Of a DNA stretch of 64,000 nt, positions 49,756 through 59,466 are shown piece by piece. The stretch's first letter is position 1. Each line of letters starts with the position of its first letter. The stretch comes from Candidatus Amarobacter glycogenicus (GTDB lineage Bacteria; Chloroflexota; Dehalococcoidia; Tepidiformales; Tepidiformaceae), in contig JADJZF010000007.1 of the NCBI GenBank assembly GCA_016719395.1, positions 238,455 to 302,454 on the forward strand, in the 5' to 3' direction. The translations under genes were made by a program, and so were the position numbers. Below the pieces are notes generated by a model that was given only the letters and a program-made list of their open reading frames with translations, did not search any database and had not been told where the DNA came from.

Positions 49756-51054
49756 ATGACCGCTTCGATCGACTGGGATGCCGCGACCGCTGAGGCCGTC
49801 TCCCTTCTCCGCGAATACCTCCGCATCGATACCTCCAATCCCCCCGGAAACGAGCGTCCCGCAGTCGAATTCCTCCGCGGCATCCTCGCGGCCGAAGGTA
49901 TCCCCTCCGAGGTCGCCGAATCGGCCCCGGGCCGTTCCAACCTCTTCGCCCGGCTCGGTCCGTCGGCGGGCGGCGTCTGCCTCCTCAACCACACCGATGT
50001 TGTCCCCGTCGAACGCCAGTTCTGGGCGCGAGACCCGTTCAGCGGCGACCTCGTCGATGGCATGGTCTGGGGCCGTGGCGCCCTCGATATGAAAGGCATG
50101 GGGATCCTCGAGCTGATGGTGTTCCTCCTCCTCCGGCGCACCGGAGTTCCCCTTGCCGAATCGGTCTCGTTCCTCGCTGTCGCGGATGAAGAGGCAGGGA
50201 AGCGCCTTCGGCGCCTCCTGGGTCGCCGAGAACCGGCCGGCATGGATGGACACTGGCCTGGTGATCAACGAGGGCGCCTATGGTCTCGCGCTGCCCGGCG
50301 GCCCCCCCAGGTCTTTCAAATCGCCCCGACGGAGAAGGTCCCGCTTTGGGTTCGCCTTACCGTACACGGCCGGCCCGGCCACGGCAGTGTCCCCCACGGC
50401 GACAACTGCGCCGAGCATCTCGTCCAGGCCCTCGAACGCATCACCCGCTGGCAGAGAGAGCTGCGCATTCTCCCGGTCATGAAGGAGCACGCCAGGGCCC
50501 TCACCGGTGCGGGCGTCATGCGCTCCGCCGCCGATGACGCCATCCTTCGCGCGGCCAACCGCAACCCGAGCCTCCGTGCCCGGCTCAGCAATACCGTGGC
50601 CGTGACGACCATCAACACCGGTATCAAGGTGAACGTCATACCCGCCGAGGCCACCGCCACGCTCGACTGCCGGCTCCTCCCGGATGTCGATGCCGATGTG
50701 TTTCTTGCCGAGCTGTCCGCCGTCATCGCCGACTCGCGCGTCGAACTTGCCATCGAAAATCGCTTCGTGGGCGCCGAAAGCCCCCTCGACACGCGCTTCG
50801 CCAGTGTCGTCCGCGACGTCATCGCAGACATGGCGGAAGGCGCCCACATCGCCCCGGAGATGACCAGCGGGTTCACCGACTCCCGTATCTACCGCCTCAA
50901 GGGCATACCCGCCTACGGCTTTGTACCCTGCCTCGTGCCCCCCGAAGAACTCGGCGGAGTCCATGGTCACAACGAACGCATCAGCGTCGAGAACATCCGG
51001 CTCGGTCTCCAGGTGCTTTACGAAGTCGTCCGACGGCTCGTCGCGAGTCCTTAG
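49756..51054 (+). CDS. M20-family metallopeptidase, with an internal frame-shifted segment
   Basis: A di-zinc amidohydrolase/peptidase, 432 codons. The first ligand region HTDVVP and GRGALDMKG are visible, as is ADEEAG with the catalytic Glu pair. The dimerisation domain (TVHGRPGHGSVPHGDN) and the final GVHGHNERI complete it. Between about 50197 and 50308 the reading frame gives a non-family Arg-rich stretch, while another frame reads SAFGASWVAENRPAWMDTGL and onward. An extra base near 50197 and a missing base in the C7 run at 50302-50308 would restore it. About 40 residues of the metal-binding domain are therefore garbled as read. Confidence 0.85.
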   Translation: MTASIDWDAATAEAVSLLREYLRIDTSNPPGNERPAVEFLRGILAAEGIPSEVAESAPGRSNLFARLGPSAGGVCLLNHTDVVPVERQFWARDPFSGDLVDGMVWGRGALDMKGMGILELMVFLLLRRTGVPLAESVSFLAVADEEAGKRLRRLLGRREPAGMDGHWPGDQRGRLWSRAARRPPQVFQIAPTEKVPLWVRLTVHGRPGHGSVPHGDNCAEHLVQALERITRWQRELRILPVMKEHARALTGAGVMRSAADDAILRAANRNPSLRARLSNTVAVTTINTGIKVNVIPAEATATLDCRLLPDVDADVFLAELSAVIADSRVELAIENRFVGAESPLDTRFASVVRDVIADMAEGAHIAPEMTSGFTDSRIYRLKGIPAYGFVPCLVPPEELGGVHGHNERISVENIRLGLQVLYEVVRRLVASP

Positions 51055-51073
51055 TCCAGGGCTCTGCGGCCGC

Positions 51074-51394
51074 CTACCCGGTTGCCGCCCTCAGGTCGGC
51101 TTCCAACTCTGAGACCTGTTCCGCATCCATCTCCGCGAACGGGTCGCTCCCCAGCTTCGAAAACCACCGCTGTGCTATCTCCCGCACCAGGGCGTCGACC
51201 TCACGCCCGGCGCCGGTTGCCCGCGACAGCATGGGGGATTGGGGTCGTCCGAGGTCGTCCAGCGTCACCGTCCCCCGGAGGATGCCAATCGCGGTCAACA
51301 CGTGCTCCGCCGTCACGGAATGCGCGCCGAGGTAGGTCGCGACGGCGGAACTCGTTGTAAGCGCTTCAGTCAGGCGTAGCCCTTCGGTCATCAA
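51074..51394 (-). CDS. Small Clp-N-domain-like protein
   Basis: A 106-residue helical protein. The first half (segment SSAVATYLGAHSVTAEHVLTAIGIL) resembles the Clp N-terminal repeat (A..A..LG...I..EHLLLALL). The second half is charged and helical. It lies 6 bp downstream of the MarR gene on the same strand, so the two are probably cotranscribed. The role is unknown; a substrate-adaptor function would be speculation. Confidence 0.6.
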   Translation of the reverse strand: MMTEGLRLTEALTTSSAVATYLGAHSVTAEHVLTAIGILRGTVTLDDLGRPQSPMLSRATGAGREVDALVREIAQRWFSKLGSDPFAEMDAEQVSELEADLRAATG

Positions 51395-51400
51395 GCCAGC

Positions 51401-51883
51401 CTACGACGGAGTCCCGCCATCCGCCGCAAGGTCCTTCGCCCGCCGCGAACGCCCGGAAGCCACGAACTTCTCCACGGACTTCGTGAACGCTTCCACCTCC
51501 GCTGGCGACATCTCTTCCATCAGGCTGGCAAGGTACTCGCGCGTCTCGTCTCGCAGGTTCTCCGCCGCCTCGCGACCCCGCTGCTCCAGCCAGATGGCGA
51601 TGCCCCGCCGGTCGTTTGGCGAGACTTCCCTTCGGATGAATCCACCCCGTTCGAGCCGCTCGAGGAGTGCCGAAACAGAAGGCCGTGTGACATACAACCT
51701 GTCGGCCAGCTCGGCGTTGCTCAGGCCTTCCCGGTCGCGCAAATGTCCCAGCAGCCGAAGCTGCGTGACGGTCAGGTTCTCCCGGTCCCAGATTCGCAGC
51801 CGGATCTGGTCAAGCAGTGCACTCGCCTGGAAGAACGTCGTGATCGCGGCTTCCAGTTCCGGAGAGCGTTCAGGTTTTGTCAT
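51401..51883 (-). CDS. MarR-family transcriptional regulator
   Basis: A 160-residue winged-helix dimeric regulator. The recognition region has LSNAELADRLYVTRPSVSALLERLERGGFI and the wing has the SPNDRRGIAIWL segment typical of MarR. It is divergent from the luciferase-like oxidoreductase at 52067 across a 183-bp gap, so it may repress that gene and the flavoenzyme cluster. The ATG at 51883 was chosen at the family start. Confidence 0.92.
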   Translation of the reverse strand: MTKPERSPELEAAITTFFQASALLDQIRLRIWDRENLTVTQLRLLGHLRDREGLSNAELADRLYVTRPSVSALLERLERGGFIRREVSPNDRRGIAIWLEQRGREAAENLRDETREYLASLMEEMSPAEVEAFTKSVEKFVASGRSRRAKDLAADGGTPS

Positions 51884-52066
51884 GCAGTTGGTTCCCAAAC
51901 CGAGTCTCGCTCGCCCGATCGCGCATTCTCTGCGTTGGCCCACACCCGCGCAAACGGTGCACGCGCGTCCGCCGCGAGGTTTCGGATCACGCCCGCGGGA
52001 TGTCGCCGCTGCCCTTGCCACCTGGCGAACCTGGCCTGCTAAACTCCGGCACCCAAGGAGGGACGG

Positions 52067-53437
52067 ATGAAATTCGGGATCTTCTATGAACACCAACTCC
52101 CCAGGCCCTGGAGCGATGGTGAGGAGCTGAAGCTCTTTCAGGACGCCCTCGACCAGGTGGAGCTCGCCGACAAACTCGGCATCGAATACGCATGGGAAGT
52201 CGAACACCACTTCCTCGAGGAATACAGCCACTCTTCTTGCCCCGAGGTCTTCCTCGCAGCGGCCAGCCAGCGCACGAAGAACATCCGCCTCGGCCACGGC
52301 ATCAAGCTCATGCCACCCGGCTACAACTCGCCGGCGCGCATCGCGGAGGAGATCGCCACCCTCGACCTCGTCTCCAACGGCCGAGTCGAATTCGGCACCG
52401 GCGAGTCCGCTTCTCGCGCCGAACTCGAAGGCTTCAACATCAACCCCGGTGAGCGCCGCGCGATGTGGCGGGAGACGGTCGAGCAGGTCTGCAACATGCT
52501 TGCCATGGATCCCTACCCCGGTTTCCAGGGCAAGTATTTCTCCATGCCGGTCCGCAACATCGTGCCCAAGCCGGTCCAGAAGCCCCATCCGCCACTCTGG
52601 GTCGCCTGCTCAAATCGCGACACCATCCATCTCGCCGCCCAACTCGGCATCGGCGCCCTCACCTTCGCCTTCGTTGATCCCGAAGAAGCCAGGCACTGGG
52701 TGACCGACTACTACGAAACCTTCAAGAACGAGTGCGTCCCGATAGGTCACACCGTGAACCCGAACGTCGCCATGGTCACCAGTTTCTCCTGCCATCGCGA
52801 TGCCGAAGAGGCCTTCCGCCGCGGTTTCGATGGGTTCAAATTCTTCCAGTTCGGCCTCGGCCACCACTACGCCTTCGGCAGCCACAAGCCGGGCCGCACC
52901 GACATCTGGAAGCAGTACGAAGCTGTGAAGGCCGCGATGGGCGCCGAAGCGCTCGACTTCCTCGGCGGCGGCGGCGAGGGCATCGGCACGCCCGACCAGC
53001 TCCGCAAGCACCTCCGTAAGTTCGCCGATGCCGGCGTCGACCAAACCGTCTTCATCCAGCAGGGCGGCAAGAACAAGCACGAACACATCTGCGATTCCCT
53101 CGAGCTCTTTTCGAAAGAAGTCCAGCCCGAATTCAAGGCTGAGATCGAAGCTCGCGAAAAGCGCAAAGCCGAAGAGCTCGCTCCGTACATCGAGAAAGCC
53201 TTTCAGCGAAAGGAGTGGATGAAGGAACTTACCGACGACGAGATCCCGGCCTACCCCGCCTATGGCGCGATGGTCGCTCAGATCGACCCGTCGACTCTCG
53301 ACGAGACCGCCCGTACCCGCGCGGAACGCTGGGCCAGGATGCGCGCCGTCCTCAAGGAGATGGAAGAAGAGGAACGGGCCGGCGCGCGTTTATCGCCCGC
53401 TGCCGCGCCAGGTCTCAGGCAGAGAGGCCCCGGATAG
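52067..53437 (+). CDS. Luciferase-like (LLM class) flavin monooxygenase
   Basis: A 456-residue FMN-type luciferase-family monooxygenase. The N-terminal MKFGIFYEHQLPRPW and the VEHHFLEEYSHSSCPEVFLAAASQRT segment are typical, as is the NGRVEFGTGESASRAELEGF segment. The last ~70 residues are a charged helical tail beyond the usual barrel. A TAAACT box lies at about 52039 and AAGGAGG 8 nt before the ATG. It faces a MarR gene, and a BVMO follows convergently, suggesting an oxidative catabolic cluster. Confidence 0.92.
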   Translation: MKFGIFYEHQLPRPWSDGEELKLFQDALDQVELADKLGIEYAWEVEHHFLEEYSHSSCPEVFLAAASQRTKNIRLGHGIKLMPPGYNSPARIAEEIATLDLVSNGRVEFGTGESASRAELEGFNINPGERRAMWRETVEQVCNMLAMDPYPGFQGKYFSMPVRNIVPKPVQKPHPPLWVACSNRDTIHLAAQLGIGALTFAFVDPEEARHWVTDYYETFKNECVPIGHTVNPNVAMVTSFSCHRDAEEAFRRGFDGFKFFQFGLGHHYAFGSHKPGRTDIWKQYEAVKAAMGAEALDFLGGGGEGIGTPDQLRKHLRKFADAGVDQTVFIQQGGKNKHEHICDSLELFSKEVQPEFKAEIEAREKRKAEELAPYIEKAFQRKEWMKELTDDEIPAYPAYGAMVAQIDPSTLDETARTRAERWARMRAVLKEMEEEERAGARLSPAAAPGLRQRGPG

Positions 53438-53468
53438 ACTCCGGCCTCTGGCGTTTACCGGCCGGATA

Positions 53469-55301
53469 TCACCTTCCAGCGAACTCCAGGCCGGACAGGC
53501 TGCCCTCGGCCTTCCATGCGTCGAGCAACTTCGAAAACGCCATGATTCCGGGCGCGTAAGCACCGTTCTGGCGGATCAGTTCGCCATTTGGCTGGCCCTC
53601 GTTGTTGTAGTACCCCGGCGTGCAGTTCTCGAGGAACGTGATGTTCGCCATCGAGGCCCGGATGATGGTGTCCACCCAGGCATCCTCTGCCTCCTGCACG
53701 ACATCCACGGTCTCGGCCCCCCGTTCCAGGGCACTCTCGATCACATAAGCGATGTGCCGGCTCTGCACATCAAGCACGTGGGTGATGTTCGCGCTACCGC
53801 CAACCTGGGCGAGGCCGACGATGAAGCAGTTTGGGAAGCCGCGAGTCTGCATACCGTGCAGCGTCGCCACTCCGTCCTTCCACTTGTCGCTGAGCGTGAG
53901 GCCACCCTTGCCATAGACCTCGTACCCGGCGCGCCGCTCAAGCGGCGTCCCAACTTCGAAGCCGCTGGCGTAGATGATGCAGTCGACTTCATACTCCTGG
54001 CCGTTCGCCACCACCCCTTTTTCGGTGATCCGGTCGATCCCCTTGCCGTCCGTGTTGACCAGGGTGACGTTGGGCCGGTTGAACGTCGGGAGGTATTCGT
54101 CATGGAAGCAAGGGCGCTTGCAGAACTGGCGGTAGTACGGCTTGAGCGCTTCCGCCGTCATCTTGTCATGGACGGTCGCATCCGCCCGCGCACGAATCTG
54201 GTTCATCTTCTCGAAGTCGGCCATCTCCATCACCTTGCCGAGCTCGAGCGCGTCGGGCGCACCACCGCCCCCGAAACCATCTGTGGCATTCCCGGAGACG
54301 CGGCCACGAAGAAGCTTCGTGATGATCTCGGTCCAGCCGTCACTCACCAGGTCCTCTTCTACCTGGCCGCCGACAAGGACGGTTGAGAAGTTCTCCATGC
54401 GGTGGCGCTGCCATCCCGGCTGAAGCGACTTCGCCCACTCCGGGTCCGTGGCTCGGTTCGCCCGGATATCGACTGAGGACGGAGTGCGCTGGAAGACGAA
54501 CAGCGCCTTTGCGCTCGCGCCGAGGTGCGGGATGGCCTGGATCGCGGTCGCACCGGTGCCGATTATGGCAACTCGTTTGTCCGCCAGACCGGTGAGGTTC
54601 CCATAGCTGTCGCCGCCTGTGTAGTCGTAATCCCAACGGCTCGTGTGGAAGGAGTGGCCTTTGAACGATTCGATTCCCGGGACGCCGGGCAGCTTCGGGC
54701 GGTTGAGCGGGCCGTTCGCCATGGCGATGAACCGCGCGAGAAAGCGGTCGCCGCGGTCCGTGGTGACAAGCCACTTCTGCGCGTCTTCCTGCCAGCGCAC
54801 CTCCGTGATCTGTGTCTGGAACAAGACGTCGCGGTAGAGGTCAAAGTGCTGCGCGATGCGCTGGCAGTGGGCCCGGATTTCTGGGGCCTTCGCGTATTTT
54901 TCGGTGGGGACATAGCCCGTCTCCTCGAGCAGCGGCATATAGATATACGCCTCCGTATCGCAGGCCGCGCCCGGGTAACGGTTCCAGTACCACGTGCCGC
55001 CGAAGTCGCCACCTTTCTCGATCAGCCGGATGCTCTGCACCCCGGCCATGCGCAACCGCGCGCCGATCTGCAACCCCCCGTGGCCCCCGCCCACGACAGC
55101 CACCTCGACTTCAGTCGTCACCGGTTCCCGGACGTCCGGTTGGACATACGGATCCTCGATGTAGTGCGCATACTCCCCGGTGATCTCCAGGTACTGCGCG
55201 TTGCCATCGGCCCGCAGCCGTTTGTCGCGTTCCTGGCGGTACTTCTCGCGAAGTGCGTCGGGGTCGAATCCGAGTTCGGCGGGGGCAGTGTCTTGCGCCA
55301 T
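53469..55301 (-). CDS. Baeyer-Villiger-type flavin monooxygenase
   Basis: A 610-residue FAD/NADPH-dependent monooxygenase that inserts oxygen into ketones. The first Rossmann motif GGGHGG is at about 71-76, with FGGTWYWNRYPGAACD after it. The BVMO fingerprint FxGxxxHxxxWD is visible as FKGHSFHTSRWD, followed by the second Rossmann motif IGTGATA. The N-terminal ~60-residue extension resembles phenylacetone-monooxygenase-type enzymes. The substrate is unknown. Confidence 0.94.
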   Translation of the reverse strand: MAQDTAPAELGFDPDALREKYRQERDKRLRADGNAQYLEITGEYAHYIEDPYVQPDVREPVTTEVEVAVVGGGHGGLQIGARLRMAGVQSIRLIEKGGDFGGTWYWNRYPGAACDTEAYIYMPLLEETGYVPTEKYAKAPEIRAHCQRIAQHFDLYRDVLFQTQITEVRWQEDAQKWLVTTDRGDRFLARFIAMANGPLNRPKLPGVPGIESFKGHSFHTSRWDYDYTGGDSYGNLTGLADKRVAIIGTGATAIQAIPHLGASAKALFVFQRTPSSVDIRANRATDPEWAKSLQPGWQRHRMENFSTVLVGGQVEEDLVSDGWTEIITKLLRGRVSGNATDGFGGGGAPDALELGKVMEMADFEKMNQIRARADATVHDKMTAEALKPYYRQFCKRPCFHDEYLPTFNRPNVTLVNTDGKGIDRITEKGVVANGQEYEVDCIIYASGFEVGTPLERRAGYEVYGKGGLTLSDKWKDGVATLHGMQTRGFPNCFIVGLAQVGGSANITHVLDVQSRHIAYVIESALERGAETVDVVQEAEDAWVDTIIRASMANITFLENCTPGYYNNEGQPNGELIRQNGAYAPGIMAFSKLLDAWKAEGSLSGLEFAGR

Positions 55302-55434
55302 GAGAGGTGCCTTCTTCGCCTGCGGCTAACGAATTTCGGCGATTCTACACAAGCGGGCAGAAAGTGAGACGAGCGCGTCTGGGCACGCGACCGGCTGTTG
55401 GCGGCGCTTCCGCGTCCTCGCTGGCGCCCACTGC

Positions 55435-57072
55435 CTACCGCTTCGGCGGCGGCGTCCCCAGCCCCGACATCGGCGTGAGCTTCGTCATGTCGATGTCGAG
55501 CAGGTACGGCCCGTCGTGCGCGAGGCCACGCCCGAATGCTTCCCTGAACGAGGCAGCACTGTCGACATGTTCGGCCCTCATCCCCATCCCTTGCGCCACC
55601 ATCGCGAAATCCGGCGTCGCCAGTTCCACGCCAAACTGCCGTCCTTCGAACGTGCGGCCCTCGATCGAACGCAGCACGCCGTAACCGCCGTCGTTGAAGA
55701 CGCAGGTCACCACCGGCACGTTGTATTGCACCGCTGTCGCCAGCTCGCCGATGTTCAGCATGAACCCGCCGTCGCCCTGGATGACTGCCGTCTTCTTGCC
55801 GCTCCCGATCGCAGCGCCAATAGCCAGCGGGAGCGCCGGACCGATCGCGGCGGATGTCGGGTTCAGCGAAGTCCGCGGCGACAGGATCGGCATCAGCCGG
55901 TTTCCCCAGAGGTAGGCCGGCACCGTCGCGTCGCGAACTACGATCCCGTCGCGCGGGAGCAGTTCCCGCATTGAGTCCATGATCGACTCGTAGTCCGGAC
56001 CGATCTCGCTCCGGATTTGCTTCCGCGTCGCGTCCCGGAGTTCCTGCGCCCGCGCGAGGAACGCACTGTCACTCCTCGCGCTCTCGACTCCCTTCAACAG
56101 GCCGGCGAGGCCCAACCGCGCATCTCCGACCACTGCCACGTCCGCCCGGTAGTTCCGGCCGATGACCCCAGGGTCGGCGTCGAGATGAATGAGTTTCCCG
56201 CCGAGCGGCAACGTCCAGTTCCGCGTCTGTCCCGCCTGGAAGCGCGTCCCGACGGCGACCACCACGTCCGCATCCGCCAGTGTCTCGCCCACGCCCGGCT
56301 GCGCCGTCAACGGGCCCATGCACAACGGGTGGTCCTCCGGCAGGCTGCCTCGCCCGTTGCCCGTCGTGAACACGGGCGCCTGCAGCGCCTCGGCCAGCTG
56401 TGACAGCTCGCCCTCGGCCCCCGCGGTGAGCACCCCGCCTCCAGCCCAGATCACGACCTTCTTCGCGTTTCGGATAGCCTCCACCGCGCGTGCTATCGCA
56501 TCCCGGTCCGGCGCTTTCCGCGGCCACGCTTCCACATGCGGGATGTCGATCTCCGCCTTCGCGTACTGGAAGTCAATTGGTATCTCTACCGCGCCCGGAC
56601 GCGGCCGCCCGGTGTTGATGTCCTGCGCGACTCGGAAGACTGCTTCGCCGATCTCCTCCGGCCGCCGCACCGATTCCGTCCGCCCGGTCACGGTCCGGAG
56701 CAACGGCAACTGGTTCTCCGCCTCGTGCAGGAAGCCCTTGCCCTTGCCGTAGTACGCCGAGTCAATCTGTCCCGCGATCATCATCACCCGGCTGCTCGCG
56801 AACCCGGCTTCGAACAGGCCAGTCACTCCGTTGGTGACACCTGGTCCAGTGCTCGTTATGGCAACTCCAAGTTTCCCAGTTACTCGCGCATATCCGTCGG
56901 CAGCATGCACCGCCCCTTGCTCGTGGCGCACCGCCACAGCGGTAATCCCACCGCCCCGGTGGATCGCATCGTAAATCGGGATGTTGTGGACGCTAACGAT
57001 CCCGAACACCGTGTCGACACCAAGCGCGCGCAGCGTTTCGTAGACGGCTTCGCCGCCGGTCATCTCTCGCAT
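55435..57072 (-). CDS. Thiamine-pyrophosphate enzyme, acetolactate-synthase-like
   Basis: A 545-residue TPP-dependent enzyme. The catalytic Glu is in VRHEQGAVHAADGYAR. The TPP-Mg motif GDGGFMLN...NDGG is present. The first domain opens with GGEAVYETLRALGVDTVFGI. No acetolactate synthase small subunit is nearby and ilvC is 50 kb away, so it may be a decarboxylase, carboligase or other catabolic member. The Shine-Dalgarno GGAGAAG is 6 nt upstream. It reads in the same direction as the BVMO. Confidence 0.9.
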   Translation of the reverse strand: MREMTGGEAVYETLRALGVDTVFGIVSVHNIPIYDAIHRGGGITAVAVRHEQGAVHAADGYARVTGKLGVAITSTGPGVTNGVTGLFEAGFASSRVMMIAGQIDSAYYGKGKGFLHEAENQLPLLRTVTGRTESVRRPEEIGEAVFRVAQDINTGRPRPGAVEIPIDFQYAKAEIDIPHVEAWPRKAPDRDAIARAVEAIRNAKKVVIWAGGGVLTAGAEGELSQLAEALQAPVFTTGNGRGSLPEDHPLCMGPLTAQPGVGETLADADVVVAVGTRFQAGQTRNWTLPLGGKLIHLDADPGVIGRNYRADVAVVGDARLGLAGLLKGVESARSDSAFLARAQELRDATRKQIRSEIGPDYESIMDSMRELLPRDGIVVRDATVPAYLWGNRLMPILSPRTSLNPTSAAIGPALPLAIGAAIGSGKKTAVIQGDGGFMLNIGELATAVQYNVPVVTCVFNDGGYGVLRSIEGRTFEGRQFGVELATPDFAMVAQGMGMRAEHVDSAASFREAFGRGLAHDGPYLLDIDMTKLTPMSGLGTPPPKR

Positions 57073-57173
57073 GGAATCTTCTCCGAACCGGTAATCAAAC
57101 GTGGAGGGACGCTATCGCGGCGCAGTCAGGGGTGTCAAACCGATGTACTTACCCCACCGGGATCAGCCGAAGG

Positions 57174-58238
57174 TCAGTCGCGGTATCTGGGTTCGACGAT
57201 GAAGGCGAGGCGCTGGCCGTCCGGCGACCACGCGGGGTGACGGGCCGTCCGGCCCCCGGACAGCGAGACCTCCGTCTGCAGGCCCGAGCCGTCTTCGTCG
57301 AACGTGATCACGTCCGAGCCCCAGGCGCTGGCGATTCGTCGATTAGCGCCCCAGGAGATTCCGTACGTGAAGGCGCCACGGAGGATGTGGCGTTCGCCGC
57401 TTCGGAGGTCGATGGCTTCGATTCCCTCGTCGTACGCGACGACCAACCGCGTGCCATCCGGCGAGAAGTCCACAGCGAGGTTGCCGCCGAGACCGACGTC
57501 GATGTCGCGAGCCGGCCCCCCAGGCTCGTGGAGCGTGAGCGTGCTGCCGCCGCCCGGTTGGCTCAGGGCGAACACAAGGACCTTCGGGTTCATGGCGTTG
57601 CCGATCGCCCAGACCTCCGACGCCTCCGTTGGACGCAAGGGCTCGGCGGCCATCGAGCCCGCATCGAACCAGAGGAGGTCGTTGAACCCCGCACCACGGT
57701 GGGAGACCACAGCCAGTCGACCGTCCGGCGTCCACACGATGTCGGCTGCCACCGGCGCCGCGCCGGACGTCAACCGAGTGATCCACGTCTCGGTCGAGCG
57801 CAACACCTGGCCCGACCCGGCATCGCGAATCTCGATGAACGCCGTGCGCTCACCGTCGCCGAAGGTATCGCGGAGGACCGCCACCTCGGTGCTATCGGGC
57901 GAGCCCGTGGCGGCCACGGGTTGGCGGTCGTCCATGCCGCCTTCCACTTCCCACCTCACCTTGCCGGAGAGTTCGCGGACGGCGAGGAAATACCCGCCAC
58001 TTCGGGCCTGCCCGGCGCCCTGGGGTTCCCCTTCAATGACGAGCATCGCCGAGCCATCGGGCAGCCACTCAAACTCGTTCGACGACCTGCCCGCGGGCGA
58101 GATGAACCGCCAGTCGCCGGAAACGGCGTCCCAGAGCGCGAGCCGGTGATTGCGGCTGTCCTCGCCGCTCGAGTTGCAGGCCGCGAACGCCAGGGCCGCC
58201 ACGACGGCGCATGAGAGAGCGGCCGGATCGAGTCGCAC
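57174..58238 (-). CDS. Lipoprotein with beta-propeller (WD40/TolB-like) repeats
   Basis: A 354-residue exported protein. The signal peptide ends in a lipobox FAAC about residue 20. The rest is a beta-rich repeat region with segments such as DIVWTPDGRLAVV, AVDFSPDGTRLVVAYDE and HPAWSPDGQRLAFIV, marking at least four propeller blades. The GTG at 58238 is preferred to a TTG two codons earlier. It probably mediates ligand or protein binding at the cell surface. The partner is unknown. Confidence 0.85.
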   Translation of the reverse strand: MRLDPAALSCAVVAALAFAACNSSGEDSRNHRLALWDAVSGDWRFISPAGRSSNEFEWLPDGSAMLVIEGEPQGAGQARSGGYFLAVRELSGKVRWEVEGGMDDRQPVAATGSPDSTEVAVLRDTFGDGERTAFIEIRDAGSGQVLRSTETWITRLTSGAAPVAADIVWTPDGRLAVVSHRGAGFNDLLWFDAGSMAAEPLRPTEASEVWAIGNAMNPKVLVFALSQPGGGSTLTLHEPGGPARDIDVGLGGNLAVDFSPDGTRLVVAYDEGIEAIDLRSGERHILRGAFTYGISWGANRRIASAWGSDVITFDEDGSGLQTEVSLSGGRTARHPAWSPDGQRLAFIVEPRYRD

Positions 58239-58281
58239 GTGCAACCCCTACCACCGGTACTGGCTCACCGCCCAGTCCGCT

Positions 58282-59255
58282 TCATAGTACGGACTCACGT
58301 TCTTCCCCGGGACGAATGACTCGATCGATCTCCTTCAGTTCATCCGCCGTGAACGCCACATCCGCGGCCTTCAGGTTGTCCTCGAGCTGTTCCATCGTCC
58401 GAGGCCCGATAATCGGGCTCGTCACGCCCGGGGCCTGCATGCACCACGCCAATGAAAGCTGCGACAGCTCGATCCGCTTGTCCGCCGCGATCTTCTCCAG
58501 CCCCTCGATCACGTCCCAGATGCTGTCGTTCATGCGCCGTCGGTACATCGGGTTCGTGCTCAGGTTCGCGTAACGGCTGTCCTCGGGCGGCGGCTCGTTC
58601 CGGCTGTATTTCCCGGAGAGGAGTCCCCCCGCCAGCGGGCTCCACGGGATGATCCCGATGCCATAGCTCTGCGCCATCGGCAGCAGTTCGCGCTCGATCC
58701 TCCGGTCGAGCAGGTTGTACGGCGGCTGCTCGCAGACGAACCGGTTCAGACCGTACTCCTTCGATACCCAGAGCGATTCGATCAGCTGCCATGCCGCGAA
58801 CGTGCTTGCCCCGAGGTAGCGCACCTTCCCCGAGCGCACCAGGTCATCGAGCGCGCGCAGCGTCTCGTCGACTGGCATATCCGATTGCGGGCGGTGGATC
58901 TGGTAGAGGTCGATGTAGTCCGTCTGTAGTCGCCGGAGGCTGTCCTCCACCGACTGGATGATGTGGCGGCGCGTGTTGTTCATGTCGTTCACGCCCTCGC
59001 CCATCCGCCCATGCACCTTCGTCGCCAGCACTATCTGGTTGCGCTTGCCGTTCGCCTTCAGCGCCGCGCCCGTCGCCTCTCGCTCCGGCCGGCGTTGTAT
59101 ACATTCGCCGTGTCGATGAAGTTGATCCCCGCGTCGATCGCGCGGTCGATAATCGCTGCGGAATCCGCAGGAGTGGTCTTCCCTCCGAACATCATGCATC
59201 CAAGGCAAAGTGGGCTGACTTTCACGCCGGTCCGGCCGAGCGAACGGTATTCCAT
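58282..59255 (-). pseudogene. Aldo/keto reductase with a single-base frameshift
   Basis: An NADPH-dependent aldo/keto reductase of the YajO/Gfo-like group, about 324 residues if repaired. The true N-terminus starts at the ATG at 59255 (MEYRSLGRTGVKVSPLCLG; catalytic Asp and Tyr in FIDTANVYNAGRSE). At about 59076 one G seems missing from a GAGGAG pair. The remainder (EATGAALKANGKRNQIVLATK, then normal to the end) is in another frame. AGGTGATC precedes the ATG. Everything else looks intact, so a sequence error is as likely as true inactivation. Confidence 0.85.
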
Positions 59256-59364
59256 GGTGATCACCTGAAGTAGTAGTAGTGCATCGAAGATACCCGATCG
59301 CGGCTGGCCGTGCGGACACACCCCTCGGCCCCATCACCCGGCGGTTGCGGTATCCTGTGGAGCC

Positions 59365-59466
59365 ATGCGGAAAGGCTCACCCTTTGGTGTTCGGCGGGTG
59401 CACCCGGGTCGTTGCCCCTCCCATTCGCGTGTGGCTCCAGGGTCGGCAGACGGAGTAACCGGATGA
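59365..59466 (+). CDS. Candidate leaderless mini-ORF (33 aa) coupled to the glycosyltransferase gene
   Basis: TATCCT at 59351-59356, then 8 nt, then an ATG opening a 33-codon ORF (basic, His/Pro/Gly-rich). Its TGA overlaps the ATG at 59463 as ATGA. The arrangement copies the mini-ORFs before the two hydrolase-LuxR genes. Confidence 0.4.
   Translation: MRKGSPFGVRRVHPGRCPSHSRVAPGSADGVTG

Noticed and set aside
55435..57072. Assigning the TPP enzyme as IlvB, partner of the ilvC at 3 kb
   Set aside because: No small subunit gene follows it, it is 50 kb away from ilvC, and it sits next to a BVMO and a luciferase-like monooxygenase, so a biosynthetic role is not supported.
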